Shown here: piece by piece, positions 27,029 to 36,459 of the stretch
Layout: every line of letters begins with the position of its first letter
Numbering within the stretch: position 1 is the stretch's first letter
The notes under the pieces: generated by a model
Told to the model about the DNA's origin: nothing
The model's input: the letters and a program-made list of their open reading frames with translations, nothing else
The model's database searches: none
Made by a program: the position numbers and the translations under genes
Assembly (NCBI RefSeq): GCF_014641945.1
Contig: NZ_BMIJ01000006.1
Coordinates: forward strand, 62,001-126,000
Length of the DNA: 64,000 bases
Reading direction: 5' to 3'
From: Marinobacterium zhoushanense
GTDB taxonomy: Bacteria; Pseudomonadota; Gammaproteobacteria; Pseudomonadales; Balneatricaceae

Positions 27029-28762
27029 TTACGCGCGTTTCTGGTACTGACGCTTGCCGCCGTTACCCTGGCGACGAGGTGCGCTGCTGCGGTTCTCGGT
27101 CCAGGGGCGGATATCGAGACGCTGTCCACAGATACGGGCGCGCTTCAGTGTCTGTAGCGCATCTGACGACAGGCCGCGTGGCAGGTCGACAGTACTGAAC
27201 TCGTCGCTGATGTTGATGCGGCCGATATTGTTGCTTTCAAGTCCCGCCTCATTGGCGATGGCGCCGACGATGTTGCCGGGCTTGACACCGTGCTGATAGC
27301 CCACACCAATCCAGAAACGTTCCATACCCTCAGCCGGCGGTCCGTTCCGCACCGGCTTGCGGCCGTTGCCTTGGCTATTGTCACGCGGTTCGCGCGGTTC
27401 ACGGCGCGGACGGGAGGCGTTGGGGTCGGGTTCGTTTTCATTGAGCAGGAACGGCTGATCGGCGTAGAGCAGAGACAGAGCGGCAGCGCAGACGGCGGCC
27501 GGTTCCATCGCATCCTCACCTTCGGTCAGCGAGGAGATCAGGGTGGAGAACTGCTCGACCTTGCTGCCCTCGGCTGCGGCTTTGACGCGCGCCTTCAGAC
27601 GCTCGATGCGCAGGGCGTTGATCTGTTTGGCCGTCGGCAGCACCAACTGTTCCAGCGGCTGACGGGTGGTGCGTTCGATCTGGCTCAGCAGGCGCTGTTC
27701 GCGCGGCGCCACGAACAGGATCGCATCGCCTTCGCGGCCGGCACGTCCGGTACGGCCGATGCGGTGGATATATGACTCGGCATCGTAGGGGATGTCGTAG
27801 TTGATGACGTGACTGATACGCTCAACGTCCAGGCCGCGAGCGACCACATCGGTGGCGATCACAATATCCAGCTCGCCGCGCTTGAGCTTTTCCACGATCC
27901 GCTCACGCTGCTGCTGGGCGATATCGCCATGCAGAGCTGCAGCGGGGAAGCCAGCGGAGGTCAGCTGTTCGGCCAGCTCCTCTGTCGCAGTCTTGGTACG
28001 CACGAAGATCAGGCTGGCATCATGCTCCTGCTGCTCCAGCAGTCGGGTCAGGGCGGCCATCTTGCTCATACCGCGAACGGTCCATACGCGCTGGCGAATG
28101 GTGCTGGCGGTAGCGGTCTGGGCAGCAATCTTGATCACGGCCGGTTCGCGCAGATAGTTGTCGGCGATATGGCGGATCGCTGTCGGCATGGTGGCCGAAA
28201 ACAGGGCGATCTGACGCTGCGGCGGGGTGTGCTGGAGGATCCACTCGACATCGTCGATGAAGCCCATGCGCAGCATCTCGTCCGCTTCGTCCAGCACCAG
28301 TGTCTGCAGCTTGTCCAGCTCCAGGGTGCCACGGCGTACGTGGTCCATGATCCGGCCCGGCGTTCCGATGATGACCTGAACGCCACGGCGCAGCGCGCGC
28401 AGCTGGCTGTCATAACCCTGGCCGCCGTAGATGGACAGAGTGCGCAGACCGGTCAGGTGACGGGCGTATTTTTCGCAGGCTTCTGCGACCTGTAGCGCCA
28501 GTTCACGGGTGGGCGCCAGGATCAGCAGTTGCGGGTACTGTTTGCTGGTGTCGATGCGCTGCAGCAGCGGCAGTGCGAATGCAGCGGTTTTACCGGTACC
28601 GGTCTGGGCCTGGCCCAGGATGTCGCGGCCTTCCAGCAGGGGCGGAATAGCGCCGGCCTGGATCGGGGAGGGGGTCTCGTAACCGACTTCGGTCAGAGCT
28701 TGAAGAATAGGAGTGGAGAGTCCCAAATCACCAAAAGAGGTGGGAGCGTCGGAGTTTGACAT
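27029..28762 (-). CDS. deaD: DEAD-box RNA helicase DeaD/CsdA
   Basis: An ATP-dependent RNA helicase linked in relatives to ribosome assembly and cold growth. The 577-residue product has the helicase core (about 5-370) with Q-motif, AQTGTGKT, VLDEADEML, SATMP and the HRIGRTGR motif VI, then a DbpA-type RNA-binding domain (about 480-555, starting ERFWIGVGYQHG) and a basic Arg/Gly/Gln tail. ATG 28762 fits the family N-terminus (TSFGDLGLS); an upstream in-frame start at 28810 is unlikely. Confidence 0.95.
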   Translation of the reverse strand: MSNSDAPTSFGDLGLSTPILQALTEVGYETPSPIQAGAIPPLLEGRDILGQAQTGTGKTAAFALPLLQRIDTSKQYPQLLILAPTRELALQVAEACEKYARHLTGLRTLSIYGGQGYDSQLRALRRGVQVIIGTPGRIMDHVRRGTLELDKLQTLVLDEADEMLRMGFIDDVEWILQHTPPQRQIALFSATMPTAIRHIADNYLREPAVIKIAAQTATASTIRQRVWTVRGMSKMAALTRLLEQQEHDASLIFVRTKTATEELAEQLTSAGFPAAALHGDIAQQQRERIVEKLKRGELDIVIATDVVARGLDVERISHVINYDIPYDAESYIHRIGRTGRAGREGDAILFVAPREQRLLSQIERTTRQPLEQLVLPTAKQINALRIERLKARVKAAAEGSKVEQFSTLISSLTEGEDAMEPAAVCAAALSLLYADQPFLLNENEPDPNASRPRREPREPRDNSQGNGRKPVRNGPPAEGMERFWIGVGYQHGVKPGNIVGAIANEAGLESNNIGRINISDEFSTVDLPRGLSSDALQTLKRARICGQRLDIRPWTENRSSAPRRQGNGGKRQYQKRA

Positions 28763-28937
28763 GCTTTGATTGTATACCTGAGTCAAGATGAGGCGTTGCT
28801 GCAGGAACAATCAGGCAGCGTTGCCAGTAGGAAAGGCGCACATACTACGCATGCAGGACGTTAATGTCCATGCCGGTTTGGATAATTGTACAAAAAATGT
28901 TCAATCATCCTGTGTGTGCCGGTACGGAATTGCCCGT

Positions 28938-29552
28938 TTAAGGCACCTGCATGCCGCGCTCGACGAAGGGAAGCCCTGCCATGCGATCCATCCACCGCGC
29001 CGCCGCCGGAAAATCACTGAGTTCGACCATCTGCCACTCATGGCGGCAGGCCCAGGGGTAGATCGCAAAGTCCGCTATGCTGAGTTCGTCGACAACGAAG
29101 TCTCGCTCTTCCAGACGCTTATCCAGCACTCCCCACAGGCGCTGTGCATCCTTGTTATAACGCTCGATGGCGTAGGGGATCTTCTCTGGTGCAAAGCGGT
29201 TGAAGTGATGAGCCTGTCCCAGGTAGGGCCCAAAGCTGCCCATCTGCCACATCAGCCACTGCAGTACTTCGTAGCGGGCAGTTGGCTCGTCGGGCATGAA
29301 TTGCCCGCATTTCTCGGCCAGGTAGATCAGGATCGCACCGCTCTCGAACAGGCTGATCGGTTTCCCCTCCGGGCCCTCTTCGTCGATGATGGCCGGTATC
29401 TTGTTGTTTGGCGAGATGGTCAGAAACTCCGGTTCGAACTGTTCTCTGTTCTTGATATCGACCGGGTGAACGTTGTAATGCAGGCGGCAGGCTTCGAGCA
29501 TGATCGAAATCTTGCGGCCGTTGGGAGTACTCCAGGTGTACAGGTCGATCAT
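28938..29552 (-). CDS. yfcG: Nu-class glutathione transferase (YfcG-like)
   Basis: A 204-residue glutathione-S-transferase-like protein. The N-terminal thioredoxin fold carries the TPNGRKI segment typical of nu-class enzymes (Thr and Asn near the thiol), SPNNKIPAI and the ESGAIL glutathione-binding loop; QWLMWQMG and GQAHHFNRFAPE match E. coli YfcG, which has disulfide reductase activity. GAGGAGT lies 6 nt before ATG 29552. It starts 16 bp after the upstream LysM-like gene, so the two are probably co-transcribed. Confidence 0.94.
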   Translation of the reverse strand: MIDLYTWSTPNGRKISIMLEACRLHYNVHPVDIKNREQFEPEFLTISPNNKIPAIIDEEGPEGKPISLFESGAILIYLAEKCGQFMPDEPTARYEVLQWLMWQMGSFGPYLGQAHHFNRFAPEKIPYAIERYNKDAQRLWGVLDKRLEERDFVVDELSIADFAIYPWACRHEWQMVELSDFPAAARWMDRMAGLPFVERGMQVP

Positions 29553-29568
29553 TTTGGACTCCTCTGCA

Positions 29569-30348
29569 CTATTCAGTAACCGCGGCACGGGTGGCGAAGT
29601 GATTATAGATGCCGATCAACTCCTGCTCGCTGAAGCGGATGATCAGCAGTTGCTGGCCGGGCTGAATCATATCCGGATCCCGGCCAAGTAGCCCCTGGCG
29701 GTAGTTATACACCAGGGTCTCTTTCACCTTGCGGTCGAGGATATGGCCAAGGAACGAGCTAGAGCTGTCCGCGAGCCGTTCGTCAGCGTCTTCGGGAATG
29801 GTGGCACTCAGCGTGCGGCTCTGCTGGCCCAGCCTGATCCCCTTGGCGAAGGTTTCGGTTAAGCCTCGCTGCATGATGCCCCAGAGTCCTTGGCGATCGT
29901 AATGGTCGACCGCGTGGATATAGAACACATCGCTGGGGTTGCGGTTGGGATCGTTGAGCAGCTCCTTCAGGCGTAACCGGTTCAGTTCGGGCATCTCGAT
30001 CTTGGATATATCCGAGGTGGTGCCGATCAGTCCGAGATCGACGCCGAAGCTTGTCGCGGTGCTGGCACTGTCGGCAGGAGCGCTTTCGATGCTGGCTGCA
30101 TTGGATGCAGCAGCGGGCAGCGTGATCAGCTGTTCACTGGTGACAAAATTGTCCGCAGAGGCGATGTCGATCGCCTCTTTGGCGCTATCGTCGGTCAGCG
30201 AGGCGATATGCTCCTTGGCTGCCGTCATCGTGGCAGAGTCGATCGGCTGCTCTAGCTGCGCCTCCTGATTGGGTTGGTCGGAGGACCAGAATAGGTAAAC
30301 TGCGGCGGCAAGGATGCCGATGATCAAGATAGCGGCAATTTTCTGCAT
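29569..30348 (-). CDS. Membrane-anchored protein with LysM-like C-terminus
   Basis: I do not recognise a named family. The 259-residue product has an N-terminal hydrophobic helix (about 4-21), a long Ala/Ser/Asp-rich linker (25-100), then a folded region. Near the C-terminus, DRQGLWGIMQRGL and RDPDMIQPGQQLLII resemble the start (DTLWGIA) and end (DPDLIYPGQxL) of a LysM peptidoglycan-binding domain, with a long insertion between. It would face the periplasm and may bind the cell wall. It is the first gene of a pair with the YfcG-like gene. LysM assignment is tentative. Confidence 0.7.
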   Translation of the reverse strand: MQKIAAILIIGILAAAVYLFWSSDQPNQEAQLEQPIDSATMTAAKEHIASLTDDSAKEAIDIASADNFVTSEQLITLPAAASNAASIESAPADSASTATSFGVDLGLIGTTSDISKIEMPELNRLRLKELLNDPNRNPSDVFYIHAVDHYDRQGLWGIMQRGLTETFAKGIRLGQQSRTLSATIPEDADERLADSSSSFLGHILDRKVKETLVYNYRQGLLGRDPDMIQPGQQLLIIRFSEQELIGIYNHFATRAAVTE

Positions 30349-30450
30349 GATAATATCCGCGATAGTCCCCGGCCGGTGGGCAATTACGCCGCCCTATACC
30401 GAACTTGTTGTTGTGATTTCACCTTAATCGACTATTGCGTTGAGGGAAAG

Positions 30451-30469
30451 CTGCCCGTTGATCGGGCAG
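30451..30469 (+). other. Hairpin in the divergent gap before the Smr gene
   Basis: CTGCCCG (30451-30457) and CGGGCAG (30463-30469) with loop TTGAT. It lies between a divergent pair, about 80 bp before the Smr-protein start, so it is either in that gene's leader or an operator. Confidence 0.35.
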
Positions 30470-30545
30470 AGTCTGGATGCCGGGGGTTGGCTGGCGTTAT
30501 GCTTTGCTTATGTACCACGATGTTGCAAGACGGAGGACCATATCC

Positions 30546-31127
30546 ATGAACCAAGAGGACGAGTTCTTCGAGATGATGGAAGCCGACGGCGTGCGCCCGA
30601 TCAAGTCGGAGAGTCGGGTGCATGTGCAGAGATCGGCTCGACCTAGACGTGATCCCCGCCATCGGGCCCGTCGCCTTGCCGCCATGGGCGGTGAGCCTCA
30701 GGGGGCGGCCTTGACCCCTGAGCACCTGCTGGATCCGCTCGATCCGATCGAATGGAAGCGTGATGGGGTGCAAGAGGGGGTGTACCGGAATCTGCGCTTG
30801 GGGCGCTATACCGTTGATGCGCGGTTGGACCTGATCAACCGCCCACTGGTCGAGTGTGTCGATGAGGTGGTCGACTTTGTACAACAGTGCGTGGGCCTGG
30901 GTATCCGTACGGTACTGATACACTACGGCCGCTCGCGTCACACCCAGTCGCATGCCAACTTGGTGAAGAGCAGCTTAAATCTCTGGTTGCCGGCGATGGA
31001 GGAGGTGATGGCGTTTCACTGCGCCCTGCCTCAACACGGCGGTACCGGTGCGATCTATGTGATGCTGCGCAAAAATGAACTCCAAAGACAACAAAATCAG
31101 GAGCGCCACCTGCACCACGGACGCTGA
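30546..31127 (+). CDS. Smr-domain protein (SmrA-like)
   Basis: A 193-residue protein with a basic, Arg-rich N-terminal region (about 20-55) and a C-terminal Smr domain (about 85-175). Smr domains act as nucleases or nucleic-acid-binding modules. The usual HGKG turn reads HYGRS here, and the LDLHG entry motif reads LDLINR, so the catalytic histidine pattern is altered, while the closing GGTGAIYVMLR is typical. GGAGG lies about 8 nt before ATG 30546. Whether it still cuts nucleic acid is uncertain. Confidence 0.85.
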   Translation: MNQEDEFFEMMEADGVRPIKSESRVHVQRSARPRRDPRHRARRLAAMGGEPQGAALTPEHLLDPLDPIEWKRDGVQEGVYRNLRLGRYTVDARLDLINRPLVECVDEVVDFVQQCVGLGIRTVLIHYGRSRHTQSHANLVKSSLNLWLPAMEEVMAFHCALPQHGGTGAIYVMLRKNELQRQQNQERHLHHGR

Positions 31128-31257
31128 GTTTCGGCCTGGATTGGAGCGTTACCGGATTGCGTCGTAAGGAAAAAAACGCTTTACTGTCAGCGGTTAAGAG
31201 TATGTCAGCAGTAGGGCTGGCCATCAGGACCCCTATATCGGCGAGAGCAATAGTACG

Positions 31258-31995
31258 ATGGAACCCCCTTTCCAAGAGGATGGTTGGCGCAGTCTAGATG
31301 CGTTGATGTTGGCCGCTGCGGTGGTCATTGTGGCGCTGACCGTCTATGCCTTCATCCAACTCACATCACTATGGATCCCTGTGCTGGGCGCGGTGGCACT
31401 GTTGCTGCAGGGACTTGGCTATATGCGTCTGAACGTCCAGCGCCGGCTGCTGCACGCACGCCTGCGCGAGCTGGAACACTCGTTGATCGGTCAGCATGTG
31501 ACCGATACCGAGACCGGTGCCGCACTGCCAGGCTGGTTTTCCCGGGTGCTGGAAACCGAGTGCCGCCGGGCGGTACGCGACTTTACGCCGTTGACGTTGA
31601 TGCAGCTGGAGATTCGCTGTGGCGATCCTGCTGTAAAAGCCGCGTCGCGGGTGCGCCTGGCGTCGATGCTGACCGCAGAGATCTCCCGTCCGGGCGATCT
31701 GGTCGGGCTGGGCGAGCTGGGCGACCTGCAGCTGCTGCTTCCTGCGACCAATGAGAACGCGGAAGCGCTGGCTAAACGCTGTATCGAGCATGCCGTCAAA
31801 CTGATGGCTGGGGACGAGGTTGAGGTGCGGCTGGCGGGCTGCACTCTGCAACCCAAGTCTGATCTGACACCGGATAAGGTGCTGCAGCAGTTGAGCCTTC
31901 GCTTGGACGAGGTTAGGGCCGAGCCTGCGGGGAGCGTCAGCTACCGCGCAGAACCCACCAGCGTGGAAACGTTGAACTCCGCCTACTCCCTATGA
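31258..31995 (+). CDS. Membrane protein with degenerate GGDEF domain, likely c-di-GMP receptor
   Basis: Two hydrophobic helices (about 15-35 and 38-56), then a coiled segment and a GGDEF-like domain (about 80-230). Aligned to active cyclases, the catalytic GGDEF reads ELGDL (153-157), so synthesis should be lost, but the allosteric I-site RPGD (144-147) is kept at the correct spacing. That pattern is typical of c-di-GMP-binding effectors. Its stop overlaps the tmcA start by 4 bp (ATGA), so it is translationally coupled to a tRNA-modifying enzyme. Receptor function is inferred. Confidence 0.75.
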   Translation: MEPPFQEDGWRSLDALMLAAAVVIVALTVYAFIQLTSLWIPVLGAVALLLQGLGYMRLNVQRRLLHARLRELEHSLIGQHVTDTETGAALPGWFSRVLETECRRAVRDFTPLTLMQLEIRCGDPAVKAASRVRLASMLTAEISRPGDLVGLGELGDLQLLLPATNENAEALAKRCIEHAVKLMAGDEVEVRLAGCTLQPKSDLTPDKVLQQLSLRLDEVRAEPAGSVSYRAEPTSVETLNSAYSL

Positions 31996-34133
31996 TACCC
32001 ACTGAGCTTGCTGCGCTTAATGCGCAGCTGAGCACCCGCCGTCATCGCGCCCTGATCTGGGTGGCCGCTGAGCGGGATCAGTGTGATCTTATCGCCGCCG
32101 AACTCGCGTCCCGACTGTCGTCCACCCTCGGCGACGGGGTTGTGCTCAGTAACCGAGCGTGCGGCTACGCCAACTCGGTCATGCCAACCGCCCGCGCCAG
32201 CCAGTTGCTTGGCCAGACTCGGCCCTGGGCGATCTACGACGCGTTCAGCGGCTTTAACCCCAACAGTTTCGCTCAGCTGGCCGGTACCATCGCAGCCGGT
32301 GGCTGGCTGGTACTGCTCTCACCCGAAGCTGGTGACTGGCCCCGTTACGATGATCCCGAATACCAGAAGTTGAAGGTGGAACCCTGGACAGCTCAGATGC
32401 TCGAGCCGCGTTATCTGCGCCGCCTGGTTCGGTTGCTGGAGAGCGATAAAGGCGTGCTTAGACTGCGGCCAGACAGCCGGGATTTGCCGAGCTGGCCGCC
32501 AGTGCCAGGGCGGGAAGCGCCAGTCCAGCCGCCGTATATGAGCATCGATCAGCAACAGGTTGTCGAGCAGCTGGTCACGCGGGTGCAGCGGGGGCGTTGT
32601 GCGGTTGTGGTCTGTGCCGATCGGGGACGGGGCAAGTCTGCAGCTGTAGGTTTGGCACTGACCCGCATTTCTCAACAGCGCCGCTTGCGGGTATTGCTGA
32701 GTGCGCCGTCACGGCAGGCGCTGTCCGCCGTGTTCGAACGCATCGAGAGCGAGCTGGGCGCATTGGTCTGGCAGGGCGAGTATGCCGTTATCGGTCAGCT
32801 GGAGCTCAGCTATATGACCCCCGCTGAGGCGCTGAAGCGATTGCCGCCTGCGGACCTGCTGGTGATCGACGAAGCGGCGGCCGTGGCGACGCCGGTATTA
32901 CGCGGGCTGAGCACGCATTATCATCGCCTGATCTTTGCCACGACTCAGCACGGTTACGAGGGTAACGGTCGAGGTTTTACCCTGCGCTTTCTTGATGAGC
33001 TGAAGCGGCTGGTGCCCCGAGTGCAGGAGCTGCAGATGCAGGCGCCGATCCGTTGGGCAGCGGACGATCCGCTGGAACAACAGGTGTCACGACTGCTACT
33101 GCTTGATGCGGAGCCGGTTGAGCCCGTCTTCAGTGGCGATCAGCGATTAACAATCTCCAGGATTCCGCGTGAACAGCTGTCCGCTGATGAGCCGTTGTTG
33201 CGGCAGCTGTTCGGTCTGCTGATTCTGGCCCACTACCGCACGACACCGGGTGATCTGCGGGTGTTGCTGGACAGCCCTAACCTTCAGGTGAACCTGTTAC
33301 GGCGGGGGGCAGGACTGGTCGGCTGTGCACTGGTGGCGCGGGAGGGGGAGCTCTCGGAAGAGCTCGCGCAGGGCGTCTGGGAGGGACATCGGCGTCCTAC
33401 CGGGCACCTGTTGCCACAGGCGCTGATCGCGCACGAAGGTGAGCTCGCCGTGGCCTCCTGGCGCGCCTGGCGCGTACTGCGGATCGCCATCCATCCCCAG
33501 TTGCAGCAGCAGGGGATGGGGCGGCAGTTACTGAATGCGATTGTCGAACAGGCCAGGGAGGAGGGCGTCGATTATCTGGGTGCCAGCTTCGCGGCCACGA
33601 CAGCGTTACTCCGCTATTGGAGCGTCTGTGACTTTTGGCCGGTCCGTGTCGGTGATCAGCTCGACCCGGTGTCCGGTTCGCATTCGGTGATGGTGTTGAA
33701 CCCCCTGTCGGATCGCTGTCAGCTGTGGTTTCGAGGTATGCGTGAGCGCTATGCCCGGCGCCTGCGTTACCGTCTGAGTGGCGCCTTATCGAGTCTGCCA
33801 GTCGAGCTGATGCCGGCACTCTTTGCCGCTTTGCCCAGGCTCGAACCGACCAGTGAGGAGCGCGCGCGTCTGCATGGCTTTGCCGAACACCAGCGCTCGC
33901 TGGAAAGCACGTTGGTGGAGCTGGATCTGCTGCTGTTGGCTACGGTGCAGGACTGGCACCGACTCGGCCTGAGCGTGGATGACCAAGCGCTGCTGGTGGC
34001 GCGGGTCTGGCACCAGCAGCCCCCTGTGGCGGTTGAACGTCCCTCGGGGCGTCATGCTCAGCTGAAGCGGCTGAGAGAGCTGACTTCTAGCCTGTTGGAC
34101 GCCTGGGATTCGGTTAGGAAAACCGAGGGCTAA
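31992..34133 (+). CDS. tmcA: tRNA(Met) cytidine acetyltransferase
   Basis: Makes N4-acetylcytidine at the wobble base of elongator tRNA(Met), using acetyl-CoA and ATP (or GTP). The 713-residue product (E. coli 671) has an N-terminal domain, a helicase-like ATPase with Walker A RGRGKSAAVG and Walker B LVIDEAAAV, a GNAT acetyltransferase with RIAIHPQLQQQGMGRQLL, and a C-terminal tRNA-binding tail. It is translationally coupled to the upstream degenerate GGDEF gene, an unusual partner. Confidence 0.95.
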   Translation: MIPTELAALNAQLSTRRHRALIWVAAERDQCDLIAAELASRLSSTLGDGVVLSNRACGYANSVMPTARASQLLGQTRPWAIYDAFSGFNPNSFAQLAGTIAAGGWLVLLSPEAGDWPRYDDPEYQKLKVEPWTAQMLEPRYLRRLVRLLESDKGVLRLRPDSRDLPSWPPVPGREAPVQPPYMSIDQQQVVEQLVTRVQRGRCAVVVCADRGRGKSAAVGLALTRISQQRRLRVLLSAPSRQALSAVFERIESELGALVWQGEYAVIGQLELSYMTPAEALKRLPPADLLVIDEAAAVATPVLRGLSTHYHRLIFATTQHGYEGNGRGFTLRFLDELKRLVPRVQELQMQAPIRWAADDPLEQQVSRLLLLDAEPVEPVFSGDQRLTISRIPREQLSADEPLLRQLFGLLILAHYRTTPGDLRVLLDSPNLQVNLLRRGAGLVGCALVAREGELSEELAQGVWEGHRRPTGHLLPQALIAHEGELAVASWRAWRVLRIAIHPQLQQQGMGRQLLNAIVEQAREEGVDYLGASFAATTALLRYWSVCDFWPVRVGDQLDPVSGSHSVMVLNPLSDRCQLWFRGMRERYARRLRYRLSGALSSLPVELMPALFAALPRLEPTSEERARLHGFAEHQRSLESTLVELDLLLLATVQDWHRLGLSVDDQALLVARVWHQQPPVAVERPSGRHAQLKRLRELTSSLLDAWDSVRKTEG

Positions 34134-34136
34134 AAC

Positions 34137-34937
34137 CTATTCCAGAATCCGGACCCGCGCTCCGACTTCGAGCAGTCCGGGTTTGGTAACCATCAGGTTA
34201 TGGCCAAAGCAGACGCGGCCGTCTTCGCTTCGATGGATACGGGCAAGCGTGCGCAGAGGTTCCGAGCGAGGGTCTTTCTCGCCACTGTGCGGATCGCGGG
34301 TGATCAGTACACAGCGCTCGCAGGGTTTCACCAGCTCCAGCTCCACGTCGCCGATGGCGATCCGTTTCCAGTCATCTTCGGCCCAGGCGGGTGCGCCTTT
34401 TACAACCAGATTGGGCCGGAATCGGCGCATCTCGGTATCTGTTGGACCCTCATCCCGTATCGCTTGCAACGAAGCCTCGCTGGTCAGCAGGATCGGGTAG
34501 CCGTCGCTAAACAGTACCGGGCGTTTCGGCGCGCGGCCGGCAACCCTGTAGCTGTCGGGGTCGTTATAGATCAGATGCACCGGCTGCTGCAGATAGTCGC
34601 TGAGCCAGCTGTCGAGTGATTCCGGGCAGCGTTTGCCGGCCAGAATATCGTTCCATACCGCGACCTGTTGGCGTTGGTCGCGAATCTCATGATAGTGCAG
34701 GTAGATGGGTAGCTTACCCGGCGCACTCAGGATCAAGCCGTCATGCACCAGAGTCGACACCAGGCGCAGGAGTTTGGGCTCCTCCCGTGCAGTGATGAAT
34801 TTGCCCTCAGGATCGCAGATTATGAAACGACGATCCATCGCCAGGCCGCGACTCTCGGCCCAGGCGGTGGGTAGGCAGATCGGGGCTCCTGACTTGATCG
34901 GGTAGATATAGAGGCCGGTGACCTGAGGGGTACTCAT
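34137..34937 (-). CDS. MOSC-domain protein (YcbX-like)
   Basis: A 266-residue protein with an N-terminal MOSC beta-barrel (VTGLYIYPIKSG start) and the MOSC domain containing the conserved Cys in KPCERCVLITRD, expected to bind the molybdenum cofactor. E. coli YcbX reduces N-hydroxylated bases, but unlike YcbX this protein has no C-terminal 2Fe-2S ferredoxin domain, so electrons must come from elsewhere. AAGGAG precedes ATG 34937. It begins 10 bp after the TPR-methyltransferase gene. Confidence 0.88.
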   Translation of the reverse strand: MSTPQVTGLYIYPIKSGAPICLPTAWAESRGLAMDRRFIICDPEGKFITAREEPKLLRLVSTLVHDGLILSAPGKLPIYLHYHEIRDQRQQVAVWNDILAGKRCPESLDSWLSDYLQQPVHLIYNDPDSYRVAGRAPKRPVLFSDGYPILLTSEASLQAIRDEGPTDTEMRRFRPNLVVKGAPAWAEDDWKRIAIGDVELELVKPCERCVLITRDPHSGEKDPRSEPLRTLARIHRSEDGRVCFGHNLMVTKPGLLEVGARVRILE

Positions 34938-34947
34938 CTTTTGCTCC

Positions 34948-36339
34948 TTACGCCTCACTGTCGGAACTGGCCGAGAGGCGGCAGATGACCATCAATCCTG
35001 TCACCATCTTGCCCTGTTCCTGGCGCAACGGGAAGCGCTCGCAGCTGAGTACCTTGAGCCCTGCCTCCATGGCCCGCTGGTACACATGATCCTCGCTATG
35101 CTGGTAGCGACCGCTGCTGCACAGTCGCAGTTCGCCCGGGCTGGCCTCGACGCTGAACGCGAACAGGCCTTCAGCACCCAGGGCTGAAGCGACGGCGCGC
35201 ATCACCGGCTGGAGATCGCCAATATAGATCAGCACATCGGTGGCGCAGATAAGCTGCAGAGCGGACTGGCGGGCAAGCCAGGAGAGCAGTTCCTCATGGC
35301 TGAGCTGGTCGTAACCGCCCTGGCGCCGGGCTTGCTCGAGCATGCCGGCGGACAGGTCGCAACCGTGCAGCTGCTCGATAGCGAACCGCTGGCGTAGTGC
35401 TCGGCCCAACAGGCCACTGCCGCAACCCAGGTCGGCAACCCGCCCTAACCGCGGTGGCAGGAGTTGCAGCAGGCGTTCGACCAAGAGTTCCGGCGCCCGG
35501 TAGCCCAGTCTGCCGACCAGCTGCTGCTCGAAGCTCTCGGCGTGGCTATCGTATAGATCGCGGACATACGCGGCTGGCGCACCGGCTTCGATATGGCCCT
35601 CGGCGGCATCGATCATATGGCGCGCGCCGGCATGCTCCGGATGGCGCCTGAGTAGCTCGCGGTAGAGCAGCTGCGCAGCGGTTCCTTCGCCCTCTTCGGC
35701 CATGTAGTCGGCCAAAGCCTGTAATTCACTCGCGTCGAGCGCTTCGCTCTCGCGCAGCAGTTGCTCTTCCCGTCCGCACAGAACCAGCAGCAAAGCCCTC
35801 TCGCTCAGGGCTTCCGGTGCCATGTCAGCAATGGATGATACTGAATCGAGCCGCTTGAGGGCGGTATCGATTTCGCCACGCTTACGCGCGGCGCGGGCCA
35901 GAGGGTACTGCGCGTCCGGCAGTTCGTTCAACAAAGGGAAATTGGCAACGGCATCTTCGATCGACTGCCAGCGCTCCAGACTCTCCAGCAGGTTAAGCCG
36001 GTTGAGGTGGAACGCCTGTTCGTCCGGCATCAGCGCTAGTGCCTGTTCAATCGCCTGCAGGGCCTCTTCGATGCGCTCCCGTTGCTGCAGTGCCAGGGAG
36101 AGATTACTCAGTGCCTGAGCCCTGTATTTCGGGGCTACGGGCAGTGCAGCAGCGATCTTGAGTTCCTTGCACGCCAGCAGGGGCTTGCCGGCATGGAGCT
36201 TGATCACGCCGAGCAGGTGCCGAGCGTTAAAGTCATTTGGGCTTTGCGCCAGCAGTTGCTGGCAGATCGCTTGGGCGCTGGTGAAGGCTTGCTGCTGCAT
36301 CAGCATCAGTGCCTGATGTAACGGATTGGCTTCTGACAT
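34948..36339 (-). CDS. TPR protein fused to SAM-dependent methyltransferase
   Basis: A 463-residue protein: tetratricopeptide-like helical repeats over about 1-240 (for example ALQAIEQALALMPDEQAFHLNRL) and a class I methyltransferase over about 260-455 with SAM motif VADLGCGSGLLGRAL and the later LICATDVLIYIGDL. Related TPR-methyltransferases are common in proteobacteria, but their substrate is mostly unknown. ATG 36339 begins MSEANPLHQAL; an upstream extension lacks support. It probably forms an operon with the MOSC gene. Confidence 0.85.
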   Translation of the reverse strand: MSEANPLHQALMLMQQQAFTSAQAICQQLLAQSPNDFNARHLLGVIKLHAGKPLLACKELKIAAALPVAPKYRAQALSNLSLALQQRERIEEALQAIEQALALMPDEQAFHLNRLNLLESLERWQSIEDAVANFPLLNELPDAQYPLARAARKRGEIDTALKRLDSVSSIADMAPEALSERALLLVLCGREEQLLRESEALDASELQALADYMAEEGEGTAAQLLYRELLRRHPEHAGARHMIDAAEGHIEAGAPAAYVRDLYDSHAESFEQQLVGRLGYRAPELLVERLLQLLPPRLGRVADLGCGSGLLGRALRQRFAIEQLHGCDLSAGMLEQARRQGGYDQLSHEELLSWLARQSALQLICATDVLIYIGDLQPVMRAVASALGAEGLFAFSVEASPGELRLCSSGRYQHSEDHVYQRAMEAGLKVLSCERFPLRQEQGKMVTGLMVICRLSASSDSEA

Positions 36340-36459
36340 GGTGACTGAAACAATTGTGCTGTTTACGTGGCTGGTGCGGATATTACAGCGCATGGACGTA
36401 CGGCTTCCAGTCGGCAGTCGCTCCGTCGGGTGTATACTGCGGGCTGAAATGGAGGCGAT

